DNA of 64,000 nt from Gerris lacustris. Lineage: Eukaryota; Arthropoda; Insecta; Hemiptera; Gerridae. The position numbers were made by a program, and so were the translations under genes. Below, one piece after another: positions 1 to 13,300 of the stretch (positions are counted from its first letter, which is position 1; each line of letters opens with the position of its first letter). The notes beneath the pieces were generated by a model. It was not told the DNA's origin and did no database searches. It worked only from the letters and a program-made list of their open reading frames with translations. The stretch lies in contig OX578285.1 in the NCBI GenBank assembly GCA_951217055.1, positions 57,633,102-57,697,101 on the forward strand, written 5' to 3'.

Positions 1-290
1 AGACATTTTATTATGTCAGCAAATGTCCCAAAGTTGTCGTTGATGTAGTTCAGGTGGGTTTTCAGTCCTGGAGCCTTTAGGGCTTCTTTTGCATTGTGAA
101 TTGGCTCTCCAGCATCCAATGAAGCTAAGACCTTGAAGACTTCAGATACAAAGTAGATGTAGAATTTACCTATTTATCACATGGCTTACAGAAGAATGTT
201 TCACCTTCCAAAGAAAAGTCCACCTCCTCTGACACCCACTTACGCTTAAGCGCTAATTTGTTTGCAGGAGTTTTCGGCATTCTGACACGA
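1..290 (-). mobile_element. Relic of a CGGBP1-like / hAT-type transposon protein
   Basis: Minus strand reads LKRKWVSEEVDFSLEGETFF then CKPCDK, followed by a stop, and in the next frame KVLASLDAGEPIHNAKEALK with LKTHLNYINDNFG. The charged KRKW...FFCKPC pattern is that of zinc-finger-like DNA-binding ends of CGG-binding-protein-like transposon ORFs, and the second part looks like their C-terminus. Broken by a stop, so a fossil in a plexin intron. Family name is inferred. Confidence 0.45.
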
Positions 291-1011
291 GTAGAATCTA
301 TTAAGAAACTAGTTACAGGAGTAAAATTAATCAAGAAACAATTAACACGAGTTTCTTATTCGTGTTACTTGTCATCAAATGACCAATTAAACATTCTACT
401 CCCTTACAATGAATGTATACAAAAATTATGGAACAGCCAATCAGGAGACTGCCCAATCCAATGGGTTTACTATTGGCTGACTGGAGAATCTATCTTGAAC
501 TTCCTGGATTCTAATTGGAGGAGTTGTTCCAAGAAGGAGCAGATCAGGAGCCCTATTTTGGAATTAGGGATAACCGTCGGTGCCTCCCTGGTTGTAGGTA
601 TGCATAAGCGCATTAGTTAAGTCCGAAAGTGGTCAGGGAATTAAGAGCCTAGGCCTTTCACTAAGCTGGTGTAAGGGTTTTTTGTTCGAACTGCACTTTT
701 ACCTGGAACCGGACCACAAATGTTCAATTTAAACATTTTCTTTAACAAAAAAATAAAACCTTTTTGCTAAACATTTGGCAAAAAAGGCCATTTTATGACG
801 TTTATTCCAAGAAACACCTATTTTATGACAAAATCATATGACTATGACGTTTATGACTTTTTCCCTTCTCTGCATATAACTAATACGTAACATATAGATA
901 ATATGTCAAATGAAATGAAAGAGTTCTATACCATTACATTGACTGCAGCTGATACATTATTTATAAAACTTAATTTTTCATAAATTCATATATAAACAAA
1001 AAGTTAAATAC
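291..1011. other. Plexin intron, nothing recognised
   Basis: AT-rich sequence inside the intron downstream of the last visible plexin exon. A plus-strand frame at 258-620 has no recognisable domain and is not supported as a gene. Confidence 0.5.
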
Positions 1012-1363
1012 CTATTCGATTTCCAAGCATGAACAACTTCAGGATCAGCAATATTGTGCTTTCTTGAAGCTTCGTCAAATAAATCAAAAAGCCACTTAAC
1101 AGCAGGTGGCAAATCTTCATTAACAGTAAGAATCGTAGTAAAGAAATCATCGACAAATTTCTGAATCGTGCCTTTAGTAGACAATAATCTTGTGAGAAAT
1201 ATTTCTGGAATAGCTTTGTGTGTACGTTCAGATGATTTATTGCATGGGTATTGGTGGTCATCAGGTTTCACTAAATGATAATAATGCAGTGTTGAGCCTG
1301 CTTCAATGTCACCATTAGAAGCCATAATCGGCGTTAGAGTGCTGTTAATATATGCTGATGTAC
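1012..1363 (-). CDS. PlexB: PlexB exon: second half of GAP domain, last exon in window
   Basis: Encodes [33 protein letters not shown] and [11 protein letters not shown], ending HAWKSN plus two bases at donor GTATTT. The KAIPEI form supports a B plexin. The acceptor is preceded by a run of 14 T on the coding strand. No further plexin exon was found between 1 and 1,011. Confidence 0.94.
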
Positions 1364-4102
1364 CTAACAAAAAAAAAAAAAATTGCAAACATTATTATTT
1401 GGTGTCTTACTATAGAGTTCAATTTGAATTTTGAACATTAAAATTAAAATCAATTAAAAGGATGGAATTAACATACAATTTTGACATGATTGACTATGAT
1501 TAATACTGTAGGATTCATTTTGGCGGGATATTAAGGACATCACAGCACTTTCTTTAACACCATAATGAGCCAATGTGTTTAGCTTTCTCCAACCACCGAC
1601 TGTTTTAGTAGTCAGGTCCTCATCTTGAAGGGTAAGATGGCCACCCTGACCATGCCTCCATTCTGAAATAAAATCAATTCAAATAAACAAAAGGAAAAAA
1701 CAAACAAAAGTAGAAAAGAGAATTAAAACGTGGAAGAAAAAATTAAAACTTGATTATCTTATATACTTAATTATGTTTAAAACAATATAAATAAAAGTTA
1801 CCAAGATCAAGGCTTTGAACAGAAGGCCTCTTAGAAAATGGAGTATTTTTATATAGTGCATCTAATATTTTTTCTTTCACCTGGCTTATTGTATCACAGT
1901 CCAAAACTTTACAAACAGTTTTTTCATCAAAATCTTCTTGTACAACATGTACAGACTGAAAGTAAAAAAAAAATATAGATTAATAAATAAATTAGTAATA
2001 ATACTAACCATCACAGTAGGCTAATCTTTAAGTGGTCAAATACTTCTATCTGAACTAAGGTGGGATATAGTTTCTAACAGCTCCAGATCCAACAATTACT
2101 CTTAACTTAGATCTTGATGGATTTACATGATGAGTCCAAAAAAGTAGTTTTTAAAAAATGTTTGTCTGTTGTCTGCGCAGCTTGAACTACTGAACGCATT
2201 TCAATGAAATTTGGCATACAGGTTCAGAAAAGTCATTACACAAGGCAAAATCAAGAAATTAATTTTAGCACTAAATTAGGGGGCACTACCTCCCAAAAAC
2301 TCAAAAGTGAGAGATTGGGTTCGAGTGCCAGGGAGGAGTTATTTTAATAGTAAAAATTAATATATTGTTCAATTATGATTGTAGCGTGTACACACACAGA
2401 CAGATTTTATTTATAGTTCATATGCATGGCCTACAAATAATATTCATCAGTTTGTAAGTAAATGCTATGAGTATGTTAGTAAGTACTGAATAGTACATCA
2501 ACTAAAACAAACCAAAATGCTTTAGAGTAGTAATAGTAGGGTGCCACAGATCAATAGGTGTGTTCCAACAGCCAATTCCAGAACGGTTCTAGAACCAGTT
2601 CAGGATTTTTTAATGCGCATGCGTCTATGATGACTGGTTCAGAACTGATTCAAAAAGAGGAGCCTGTTGGAACGATTTTAGAACTCTTTCAGAACTGCAA
2701 CCTTCATGTTACCTCTCTTTATCTTGTTTTTATTTTCCTCTTCGTATCTCTCCACTTGTTTTGTTTATGTTCACTCAGAAATGGATTACTTACGTGAACA
2801 TATTCTATTGTTAAACTCAACAAAGTTTATAAGAATGCACATTAGGGCAAATCGTTTAAGTTACAAATTTATCACACTGTCCTTTCTGAATGATTATATT
2901 TCACTCTCACATTTGGGATTCGTCAGGCTCGTAACAATCCTGTCTTTTAGTTACAGTTGTTTGTATAAATTGTAATTTTTTTAAACATTAACTGTTAAAT
3001 CATATAAAAAGTACCGGTGTGGAAATCCCACACATGACTTCCATGAAATGTTGTGGAGTCAATACGCGATCAAGAGAGAACTCAGTATTTACACCCATTT
3101 TCATGGAAGTAAAAACATTAAAATGCCAATATCTCCAAAACCGCTTGTGCCCAAAAAGTATAGGTACAATCTACCAAATAGGACACATAATATATACCCC
3201 AAACAAAATAAAAATCAAATAATGTGTACTGAAGTTATCGTCGACAGACCTATTTCGTGCTTAAGTGACTACGATTTTAATGATATCCCCGGGTTCGTAA
3301 GACCCCTCCTTCACAGAGATCTCGGAATCAAGTTTCGGATGATAAAATGTGAATTTTATCTTGGCTTATTAAAAATAAACCCTCATATAAGAAAAGGTCA
3401 ACCACACATTAAGAAATATTTACAAATAAAGGGTTCAAAACTACAAAAAAGAAAATTATAAGAACAATTTATCTGGGTTTTTTTTTCTAGTCTGTAAATC
3501 ATCGGCGGATGTACACACAAAAAGATCGGAGGTAATTCCTATAAAGGACTCAAAGTTGCTATGAGAAATTTTAATTATCAAGAGGAATAAATAATATAAA
3601 ATATAAATTATATTTTATTATTCCAATGTACTATCATGATAAAAAATAATACGTAAAGAAGAAAGAAGTAGTATAATATATTAACTGTGGAGAGAGAAAC
3701 AAAACACGCTAGGAAATAGGAAACAGAAATATCAAGAAAAGAAACGAAAGACGAAAACAAATGTCAGGTTATAGTTGAACAGTAGTAGTAGTGTAACCTA
3801 CACGCCTCCGTATATTAGTATTAGTAGTTCTGGTCGAGTTCCTGTTTCAGTCCGGGAACTGTTTTCACGGTTCTAGGACTGTCCCAGAACCGTTCGTCTT
3901 TCTGTTGGAACACGGGACTAAAAGTTCCAGAACCGTCCGAGAAGCGTGTAGGAACGGTCTTTCGATACTGCGCATGCTCCCGGCAGTTCTAGAACCGTCC
4001 GAGGCTCTGTTGGAACAAACCTAATATAGTCTATTTGAAATAGAACGGATATATAATTCAAAGATTTTAAGGTAATTCTTTTGATTGTTACTCCCCTAAG
4101 CA

Positions 4103-4133
<31 letters not shown>

Positions 4134-7100
4134 ATAAATGGATATAATTATTTATACATTCCTTTACTCAAATAACTATTAAGACAAAGGGATGTTTATT
4201 CCAATGTACATTGGGAAAAAGGAATATCACACCACTGCTTTTATATAAAGGGAGTATAAGTCTAAAGAAGAACATACCATACTCATCTTTAGGTTGTTAC
4301 TCCCTTCTATTTTTTTTTTTTTATAAAGGGAGTAACAGTCTAAAGAAGAGCCAATTTTAGTGACGTAAATGTTGGGATCTTCACAATAACTTAACTTTTT
4401 TAACACATAATAAATAATATAATAAAGCACACTTCCCAATAACCATTTAGTTGACACAGGTATAAATAAATAAATTATATACTCAAAGAATATGAAAATA
4501 TTTTTAAATGAATAACTTACAACAAATCCGTGGTCTATTTGCTCCCTCAGAAGTCTTTCTTCAGATAGGGAATATCTTGCATCCAGAGTAACAGCATCTA
4601 CAGGTCCCTTTTCAATTTGATGTTTAATAGCCTTGTATAATAAAAATAAAGAGGACCCAGCATGTCTTTTAATGTATCCATACATGCACAATGCCATCCA
4701 ATTAGTAAGCATTTTCTCGACAACAGATTCTGTTCGGCGAAGCATTAACTGTGGATGCTTAGTAGCAACAGATTTATCGATAAGACGCAAAAGTAAATGC
4801 TTTAAAATTTCAGTAGCATATTCCATTTTGCCCATGAGAACAACCATAAGCAGTGAAGCTACATTAACCCTAAAAAAATAAATAATAATAATTGCATTAA
4901 TATAATATCCAGAGCACTTATGTAAAATAAAAGCAAAAAATTAAAATAAATAGTTTAAGAAAAGTATGGTGTCTCATCCCTCTTTTTAATTTTAGGTTGA
5001 AAGTTTCCTAGTCAGTATAACAAATAAGATTTTATTCTTATAACTTGTAAAGCCTGCAAAAACAAAGATTTGACAGGAAGACTTTTTCTTTTACAGTAGA
5101 ACCTTCATTAACTGTGAAACACGGGAACGGGAAGCCTTGACGGATAATTGAAAATACGGTTAAGTTAGAAAGGGGGAAATTTTAGGGTAAAAAGTTACTC
5201 TTTACTTTTATTTTTGACTAGGAGTCAAAAAACTTTATCAAACCAAAAGTTAAAAAAATCTTGGCCCACCTAGGCACTTTTTGAGTTTAATAATTGACAG
5301 GTAGTGCCTTAGTGTTGACACATAGGGTGAGTCAGGGGGTAGTGGGGGAAGACACAGAGGCGAAGAAAGGGGATACACTCGGCAGATGTGGCCTCAAGTT
5401 TAAGCGAGAAAGGCAGTAAATCAAGAGACAGATAATTGAGGTTCTACTGTATCTCTAAAATAAAATGTTAAAAAAATAATTATCATATAATTTTTTTTTT
5501 TTTTTTTGTTTACTTTTAGTAATCAATGCAGTTATACAGTACCCCTGAGTTACAGTCAACAACATAATAATATAATCAATATGCAAATAATTATAATAAA
5601 TATTTAATGAAGAAAATAATTATGAACGTACTTATCTCTTATATTGAAAGACTTTTGAGCTTCAAGAGTTTCAATAAACATTAGAATAAAATATTTGTTA
5701 TTTAATAATAATTCGAATTGTTGCATGGCAGCATCATAATTTGTGGCAGGATTAGGCATTCGAGGCTGGAAAAACATAATCAACAATGTAATTATTAAGA
5801 AAAAAAAGAAGACAAAAAAAATAACCATAAAATACACAGCAAAGAACAAAAAAGATAGGAGAAATATTGTACGAATTCAAACCTTAGGAATTTGTAAAAT
5901 GGGATGATCACAAACTCCAGGGAAGAAGACTTTCATAATGTATCGATTTGGATCCAGAGTGGGGATTCCAGTAAGCTCCAAATCAGCAGTTAAATCTGTA
6001 ATATCTGTTTGAAGTTCAGCAAATGCTGAAAAAGATGGAAAAACAAATTAATAAGACTCCCTTAGAAGGAAATGATGAAATCTAAGTGGTGGAGCTTGTT
6101 CGTCCAATGATGATTCCCATACTGTAATCACTATTAAATGAAATAATAAGAAAACTAATACAAAGACATACCTTGTTTGCATTCAAAACGAACATTGCTT
6201 TCTAATGTGTCCATTTGAATTTGAATTCGTTTGTATTCCCTCTCTGCTTGAGTAGATTTCCTTCTATATATTAGAACGATAAAGCAGAGAAAGAATAAGC
6301 AAAAAACAATGGCCACAATACCAGTAATGGCTTCTATAGAAAATACATAATTATGAGCAGGTTCATAACGCAGATGTCCAATTGAGAATCTCAGGTTCTT
6401 CCCAACTTTCACCTGAAAAATAATTAATTTGCTTATTTAACAGGTTTATAATTAAATTAACTTAAACAATTAAAGCCAGGCATCCCTCGTGCTAAAAGCT
6501 TCAATTATTTTTTTTTATCTTAATGTATATAAACAGTGGTTAATGAGGCTTGACCCCTAATCTAGTTGAGTTTTGTACTTTGTAGTATCTAGAAAGAAAT
6601 TTGTTATCTTGATCCAATAAGGTTGTGCTTATCATTACGTTGTTTTGTGACACTGTTTTATCAATGTAAGCCATTCCCTCACTGAGCGAGTTAACCCTAA
6701 TATTATTTTTTTATAACTTTGCCCATTTAAGAAACAAAAATGAAATACATTTTTAAATTAATTACAGCAAATATGATTAATTACATAACAATTTCTCTTT
6801 TATAAGCTAATATATCCTCCCGCCCAAAATTTATGCACAACCTCTTATTTTCACGTTCATTTAATTTCAATCATCCTTTTAGGTGGTTTTTCCAGTTTTA
6901 TCATTAGATCATGATAGGAGAAGTAAAAATAAACAGATATTTTAAAGTTATAATGTTAATTTACACTAGAAACTCACATTTCAGAAAAAAACAAAGAACC
7001 TTCTACAAGAACAACACCAACAGCACAAATAAACTATGCTAGGCTTATGTAATAAACTTACATAAAACGATTCTCTTAGTCTATATTAATACAATATTTG

Positions 7101-10100
7101 GGGGCCTGGGTGGCTCAGAGGCTAGCGTGCTTGCCGTATGATAACGCAAGTTAAGCAGCCTCGAGCATGGTCAGTAAATGGATGGGTGAATACTTCTGAC
7201 CACAGCTCTGGGTTCGATTCCTGGACCGGGCCCCCGCTCAATGTCAACCCAGCATTGTTTAAACAAGGGGGAAGCTCCTTGAAAGAGTGGCGCCACCAGG
7301 TTTCGGCCTGGAAACCATGATGATGACACTCCTGGTTGTAATACAACCAGGAGGGGGGTCATGGTTACCGACCACATCTTCACAAAAGTGTGAAGATTTC
7401 GGTCCCTAACCCGGGTTTATTCGATGGGCCCACCTAAGTGGCCTGAGTCTTCGGGTGTAAAAGCCCCCCGGAAAAAAAAAAATACAACATTTTCACAACA
7501 ATTTTTACAATATTTATCCTTCATATATTTATATAAAGATTCGTTAATTGTTATCTAATTTGGTGATAATAACTCAAAATGTTGATCTGAGCAAAATGCT
7601 TACATGAAAGTAACCAAACCATGATACAAATAGAGACGCAAGTATCGGTGGGTTACAGACAAAAGCCTAAACTTATTGGAATGATGACAAATAAACAATA
7701 AAATTGTACATAAAATATTATCAATAAACTTACGACAACTAAAGGAAGACCATTGTTGGTGGGAAGTCCTTTTTCATCTGTAGGAGATGGTTCTCCGACA
7801 GGTGGAGAGCAAACCAGCCTAGTCATAGCAAGTGATGTGACATTGCAGCCGACAGTACCGATGGTGACAGTTACATCACTTTCATCACAGGCAAAATTTA
7901 AATTTTCACCCTGAAAATACACATATATTTAGTCTTTGCTCCATCTCTTTAAAAGTCTAATGTTAAAAAACATATTGACTATATACTATATACATATTGA
8001 ATAATAATGAGAGAATGTATAAATAAAAATAAAATAATATTACTTCAATAACTAATAAAGTGTCGCCTTTGTAGATTTTGTCCGTGGGGAATTTGAAAAA
8101 GGTTGGATCTTCAACATATACCAAAGTTGACCTAATATGTTTAAAATGTTTGTCCAGATCCCTCACTGTTAAAACATTGTCCATGATGAAACCAATTTTC
8201 AAAGTCAACCTATATGGGTGATCATTGACTTTCCCAGGAAGAGATCTGGCAACTCTTTTGAGAAACCAAGTATTATTGTATTCAGTATTAACAGCTGGTG
8301 AAGGACATTCCATCAAAACACTGTTTAAAACCATACATGCCTGTAAAATATCACAGAAGAATATTAAAATATTATTCTATGAAAAATGTGCTAAGTTATT
8401 AAGATTAAAGTGGCCAAATAATAATGAGTAATATGATAATACATTTTTAGATTAACCGATTTTAATAAGTAATCTAAATGACATAAATGCAAAAAACGTA
8501 TTTTACCGTTTTATTTATTATGTTCCTCTCTCCATCAGCATACACTATCATTTCAGGTTTCTGAATGGTATTCAAATTTGTTCCATGAACAGTAATCATT
8601 CTTCCACCGGAAACAAAACTTTTAAGAGGTTTAATCTCAAGAATAGTCGGATCTTGCATATAAGTGAATGCAGCAGGAGAAAGACTTCGATTAGCACCAT
8701 CGATAACGACTGTTAAAGAATTAACGACCATCGGAGATTTAGCTCTTGTAGTAGTACACAACAGTTGGCTATTGTATGCCTGAGTAGCATTAACCAAACA
8801 CGGTAAATTGTCCAAATAAGCAGATATCTTACTACCGATGTTTAGATACTGCCCAGTAATCACAAGTTTGGTTCCACCACTTTGAGGACCCATTAATGGT
8901 GAAACACTTTCTAATTGAAAATTCTGAAAAAAGAGAAAAAAAGCTAAGCATTAGCGATGTATTTTTCGGGGGAAAATATGTAAAAGAAAAAAAAAATAAG
9001 TGATAACTAAAAAAAATGCATGAATCGATTTCTTTATGTTGTTGATAACATTAAGTGGCTGAAACATACTTTATAACTGAAATGAACTGAAGATTCTGTA
9101 TAACCGGCCGTATTGCCAACGACAACAGATTCTACTTTTTCCCCTTCAGAGGGTGCAGTCTTACATAAAATTCTTACAGAAACATCATATTCAACAAGTT
9201 TACAAGGAGTGCCTCCTATGTGAATTCTATCAAGTACATCTTCTTCTTTGAGGCCAAGATTGCTACCTTCAATAGTAACTAGTGTGCCGCCTTCAACTGG
9301 GCCACTTAGAGGTTTAATCTAAAAATATTACACATATGAAAAAGCATTGACAAATAATGCTGTCCTGTTAACATTGTATTGTGTAGTCGGTGTGCCCGGA
9401 GAATGAAAGCTGGATGTATATACTTCATTGACTCAACGAGTTTTTAACACAGAAACATCTTTACTATTAAATACACAAACATACTCAGGGAATAGTGTGA
9501 AAGAAGAAACGCATCTATAAGAAAATAGTGAAAATATAAATATACATAGAGCTGATATTCATTCTCTGAGTGCCCTGACTATAAAAAAGGGTGAATAGGA
9601 TTGGATCACAACATACTATCTATCTATTATATAATCAATGCATCTACATATCTATACATCTATACATCCAAGCAAACAAACACTAAGGAAAAACTCAAAA
9701 ATAGTTAACTTCGGCAAGCTTTTATTAGTATGGGATAAAACTTGGGAAGTATAACTATTTTATTTTCTACAAAATAGGTGTTCCTCACTCGAAATAAGGT
9801 TAATACCTTTTCTGGAGGAGAATGGAGCAAACAAAAAGATAAGTTATAATTGATAATTAATAAATAAATAATATAGAGATTCCACAATCGTATATTGTTG
9901 TTTTGTGTAGTTATGAATCAATATAAATACAAGAATCAATGACTAATAGTAAAACAGAAAGGTAAATAAAAGTATAGAGAAAGTATACCATGTCTATCCG
10001 AGGTTTAGGACATTCATTTGTAGGTGAATGTTTACAGCTATCACCGTACGCACAAGTAGATGAACACCATGCACACTTGTATTTTGGATCTCTAGTGACA

Positions 10101-10311
10101 CATAATGAACAATCTGCATGTTCTCGGTGCGATCCCAGAATATCACACTTATAGAGAGTTAATGGCATGGTATCAACATGATGATTTCGATTCCACACAA
10201 GGCTAACCCTAGCTTCATATTCACCCTCATTAGCCTCATATGAATACTAAAAAAAAAAATAATAATAATAAACATATTTTTATAATATGAGTTTAAATGA
10301 GTATGAAAATT

Positions 10312-10345
<34 letters not shown>

Positions 10346-13300
10346 ATAATTATTATAAAACAATATAAATCAATAAAAAAAAGGAACCAACTGTAGTTTT
10401 ATCACAGACGACATGTTGAAGTTCCATTCTTGCCGGTACCATCATTTTGGCACCTTCAATTGTTACTATACATTGAAATCCAGAGTGACCAACTTGAGGT
10501 GACGGAAGATTTTCAACTTCAAGAACAATTTCTTTGAAGACACTATTAGGTAATAAAAGCTCCTTTATATTTCTAGAAAATCTAGGACAAGCGTCAACAC
10601 CATGAGAAGCCACTTGAACAGGATTCTACAGAAAAAAATAACATTAGTTAGGTAAGAGAGAGAATAGTTAATAAATAGATAGTATAATCTTAAATTACAA
10701 ATACGATTTTTGCTTTAAAAACCTAACTAGCCTTTATAACATAGAAAGTGATTTTACTCAAGATTAGTAAAAGTAATTAACATGCGCAGAAGTACAATTT
10801 GATCTTGAAAGAAAAAATATGGTTTTAATAAGATGATAGCAACCTCTAATCAAAGAATATAGCAATACAATTATTTAATAGAACTATGTACTTAGTAATA
10901 AATGTCACAAGGAACTATTGCTAATAAGTAAACTTCATATAACAATGTTATAAGTCATTAGACACTAGAAACCCCAACAAAAATATTATAATAAAGACCC
11001 TAAAAATAAAATTTTAAAGAATTTAATAAAAAGGGAGTGAGTGATAGCAATATTTGAAGAACCAAGAGGTATTTTGTAATCTTGGATAAAGTTTTTTTTA
11101 AAATTCCTGGGATACATTAAGGTTTTCATACTCATAGGATGGGTTTACTCATTGTGTTTTTAGACAGACATTGCTGTGGAACAATAACGGACGTTGATTT
11201 TACTGCTCGTTCCCATGTACTGTCGTACCCCAGTGTGTAGGCAACAGACATCAAAAAACAGCAATGTGTAAACATAGCGTTAGCTAAGTACTAAAATAAA
11301 ATGTTATTTATAATTTTTGTTATTATTATACAACTTACATTTTCTCCGCTGATGATAGTTCTTTGACACGATGAAATGTTGTGAGTACATTTGTTTTCAT
11401 ATACACACCAGTTGCAAGCCCACTGTGATCTAACACAGTCTGTACATCTAGTATGTGCAGAACAGTCGTAATAAGCAAAATTTCTAGATACAAAGTCCTT
11501 GTTTGTTTCAGAAGATCTGACAGATAAGGGCACTAAAATATGGTCTTTGCCGTCGGGAATAGGAGGTCTGGAAGAAATAGGAGGAGTAGGACAAGTTAGA
11601 CCTTGTACAGTTACTCCGGCGTCTACTGGTTCACCTGAACCAAAAACACATCTATATTTGGCTCCAGAGGGCAATTCTGGTAAGGTACGTATTGTTAACT
11701 GCACCTGAAAATGAAAATAAAAAAATGTTGTGAAAATACTTAAACAACCAATAAAATTAAGTGTTGCATAGGAAAACCCTTACAGAATACAAGTAAATTC
11801 TATCGTTCATGTAAATAATTGGAAATCTCCTTAATCATTTTTGAGTAAAAATTCAATTCAATTCTATAACAAAAGAATAAAAATAAATTAAAGTATTTAC
11901 TTTATTATTTATTTACTTTATTAAGTACTTTATTTATTTACTTTATTAATTATTTACCTCTCGTGTCAATTGACGCCGAAAGATTTTATAGGCCGATTTA
12001 AGAAAATCACTTCAAAGTGAAAATATAGAAAAAATCTTTATGTACAGACCAATACCAATCTACTTTATTGACTCACCTAATACTGAACATTTTGTAAATA
12101 AACTTTTAAACGATAACTTTTACACAAAAATTCTCATACATATACTCGAAACTTGTGGATAGCAGTGTAGCAGTGTATCACACATACAATTTGAAAATAA
12201 TACTCATATATAAACATATTTTAAGATATATGAATAAAAAGGTTAAGATATAAAGATACACGAAGATTTTTTCGTTTCACTGTCCTCTCTATAGTTTTAA
12301 ACAGTGGTTTTTTGAGCATATCTATCGAGCATAAAACAGGTGGTTTTCGAGCATATCTGGAGATTTTATCGAGCATATCGATCCGAGCCCTAGCTATTAT
12401 AATTATAATTTGGATTATTTAATCTTTGTTTAGATTTAAGCTCATTATATTCTAAGTTGGAACACTGGAGTGCGGTAAAGTAAAATGAGTGCGATAAAGT
12501 AAAAAGAGTTCAGTAAAGTAGCAAGTGCAGGAATCTGCTTTTTTGCATACTATTTTGAGTGTGACAACAACCACTTTATCGGTCAACTGTAGGACAATTT
12601 TATTCATGTGATTAAAATTTAAATCCCCATAGGAGTCCGCAATAGTGAAGTTTCACTGTATATGTATATATTTATTTAATAACAACAACCATTGTATAAA
12701 GTTAACTTACGTTGGTCATTTGATTAATAGGAATTCTATCAGGAAGAATTTGCTCAAAATCAATGCACTGTTGACCAGATCCAAGTGAAAGCCATCTAGG
12801 TGAACTGTGACTAGCTTTCTGGCAAGCACTTTTAATAGTGCACCTGTAGACAGAAAACAAAATAAAAACTAAAAACTTGAGGAATTGAAGAGAGCATTTT
12901 CTACATATTAAAAACATATGGGTTTACATACTCGTTCAACAATTGAAGACAATATTTTTAATACAATTATTATGGTCTAATTATCCCTACTTTTGACATT
13001 GCACAACAAACTGTGACCTGATGTGAATGAACGGGCTTCTGATAAAGTTCCCTGGGGCAATTAGTGCTCTAAAACCGCATATTTTGCTTACTAACACACC
13101 CTAATAAGAGGAATGTACCTCATTACTGAAAAACACAAGTACGTTTAAAGGTAAAGTGTCCACCAAGGTTATGACAATCATACAACAAAATCACTTAGTG
13201 TAAGTTCTTGGACCACCACTTATTTTGTTTGGATGGAAATGAAGCTCATCAAGAATAATTCAATGCACTGAACGATCTGTCAAGCAAAAGACAGCTGCAT

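Noticed and set aside
258..620. 120-codon plus-strand frame near the left edge
   Set aside because: No recognisable domain and overlaps the transposon relic; AT-rich chance frame or element remnant.
3048..3461. 137-codon plus-strand frame inside the Harbinger-like element
   Set aside because: Basic and Lys-rich with no catalytic motif that I can identify; kept as part of the element, not as a gene.
4633..4881. Plus-strand reading frame
   Set aside because: Exactly antisense to the conserved plexin exon at 4,521-4,869.
7122..7383. Three overlapping frames at the SINE
   Set aside because: The sequence is a Pol III type SINE with target duplications; the frames carry no domain.
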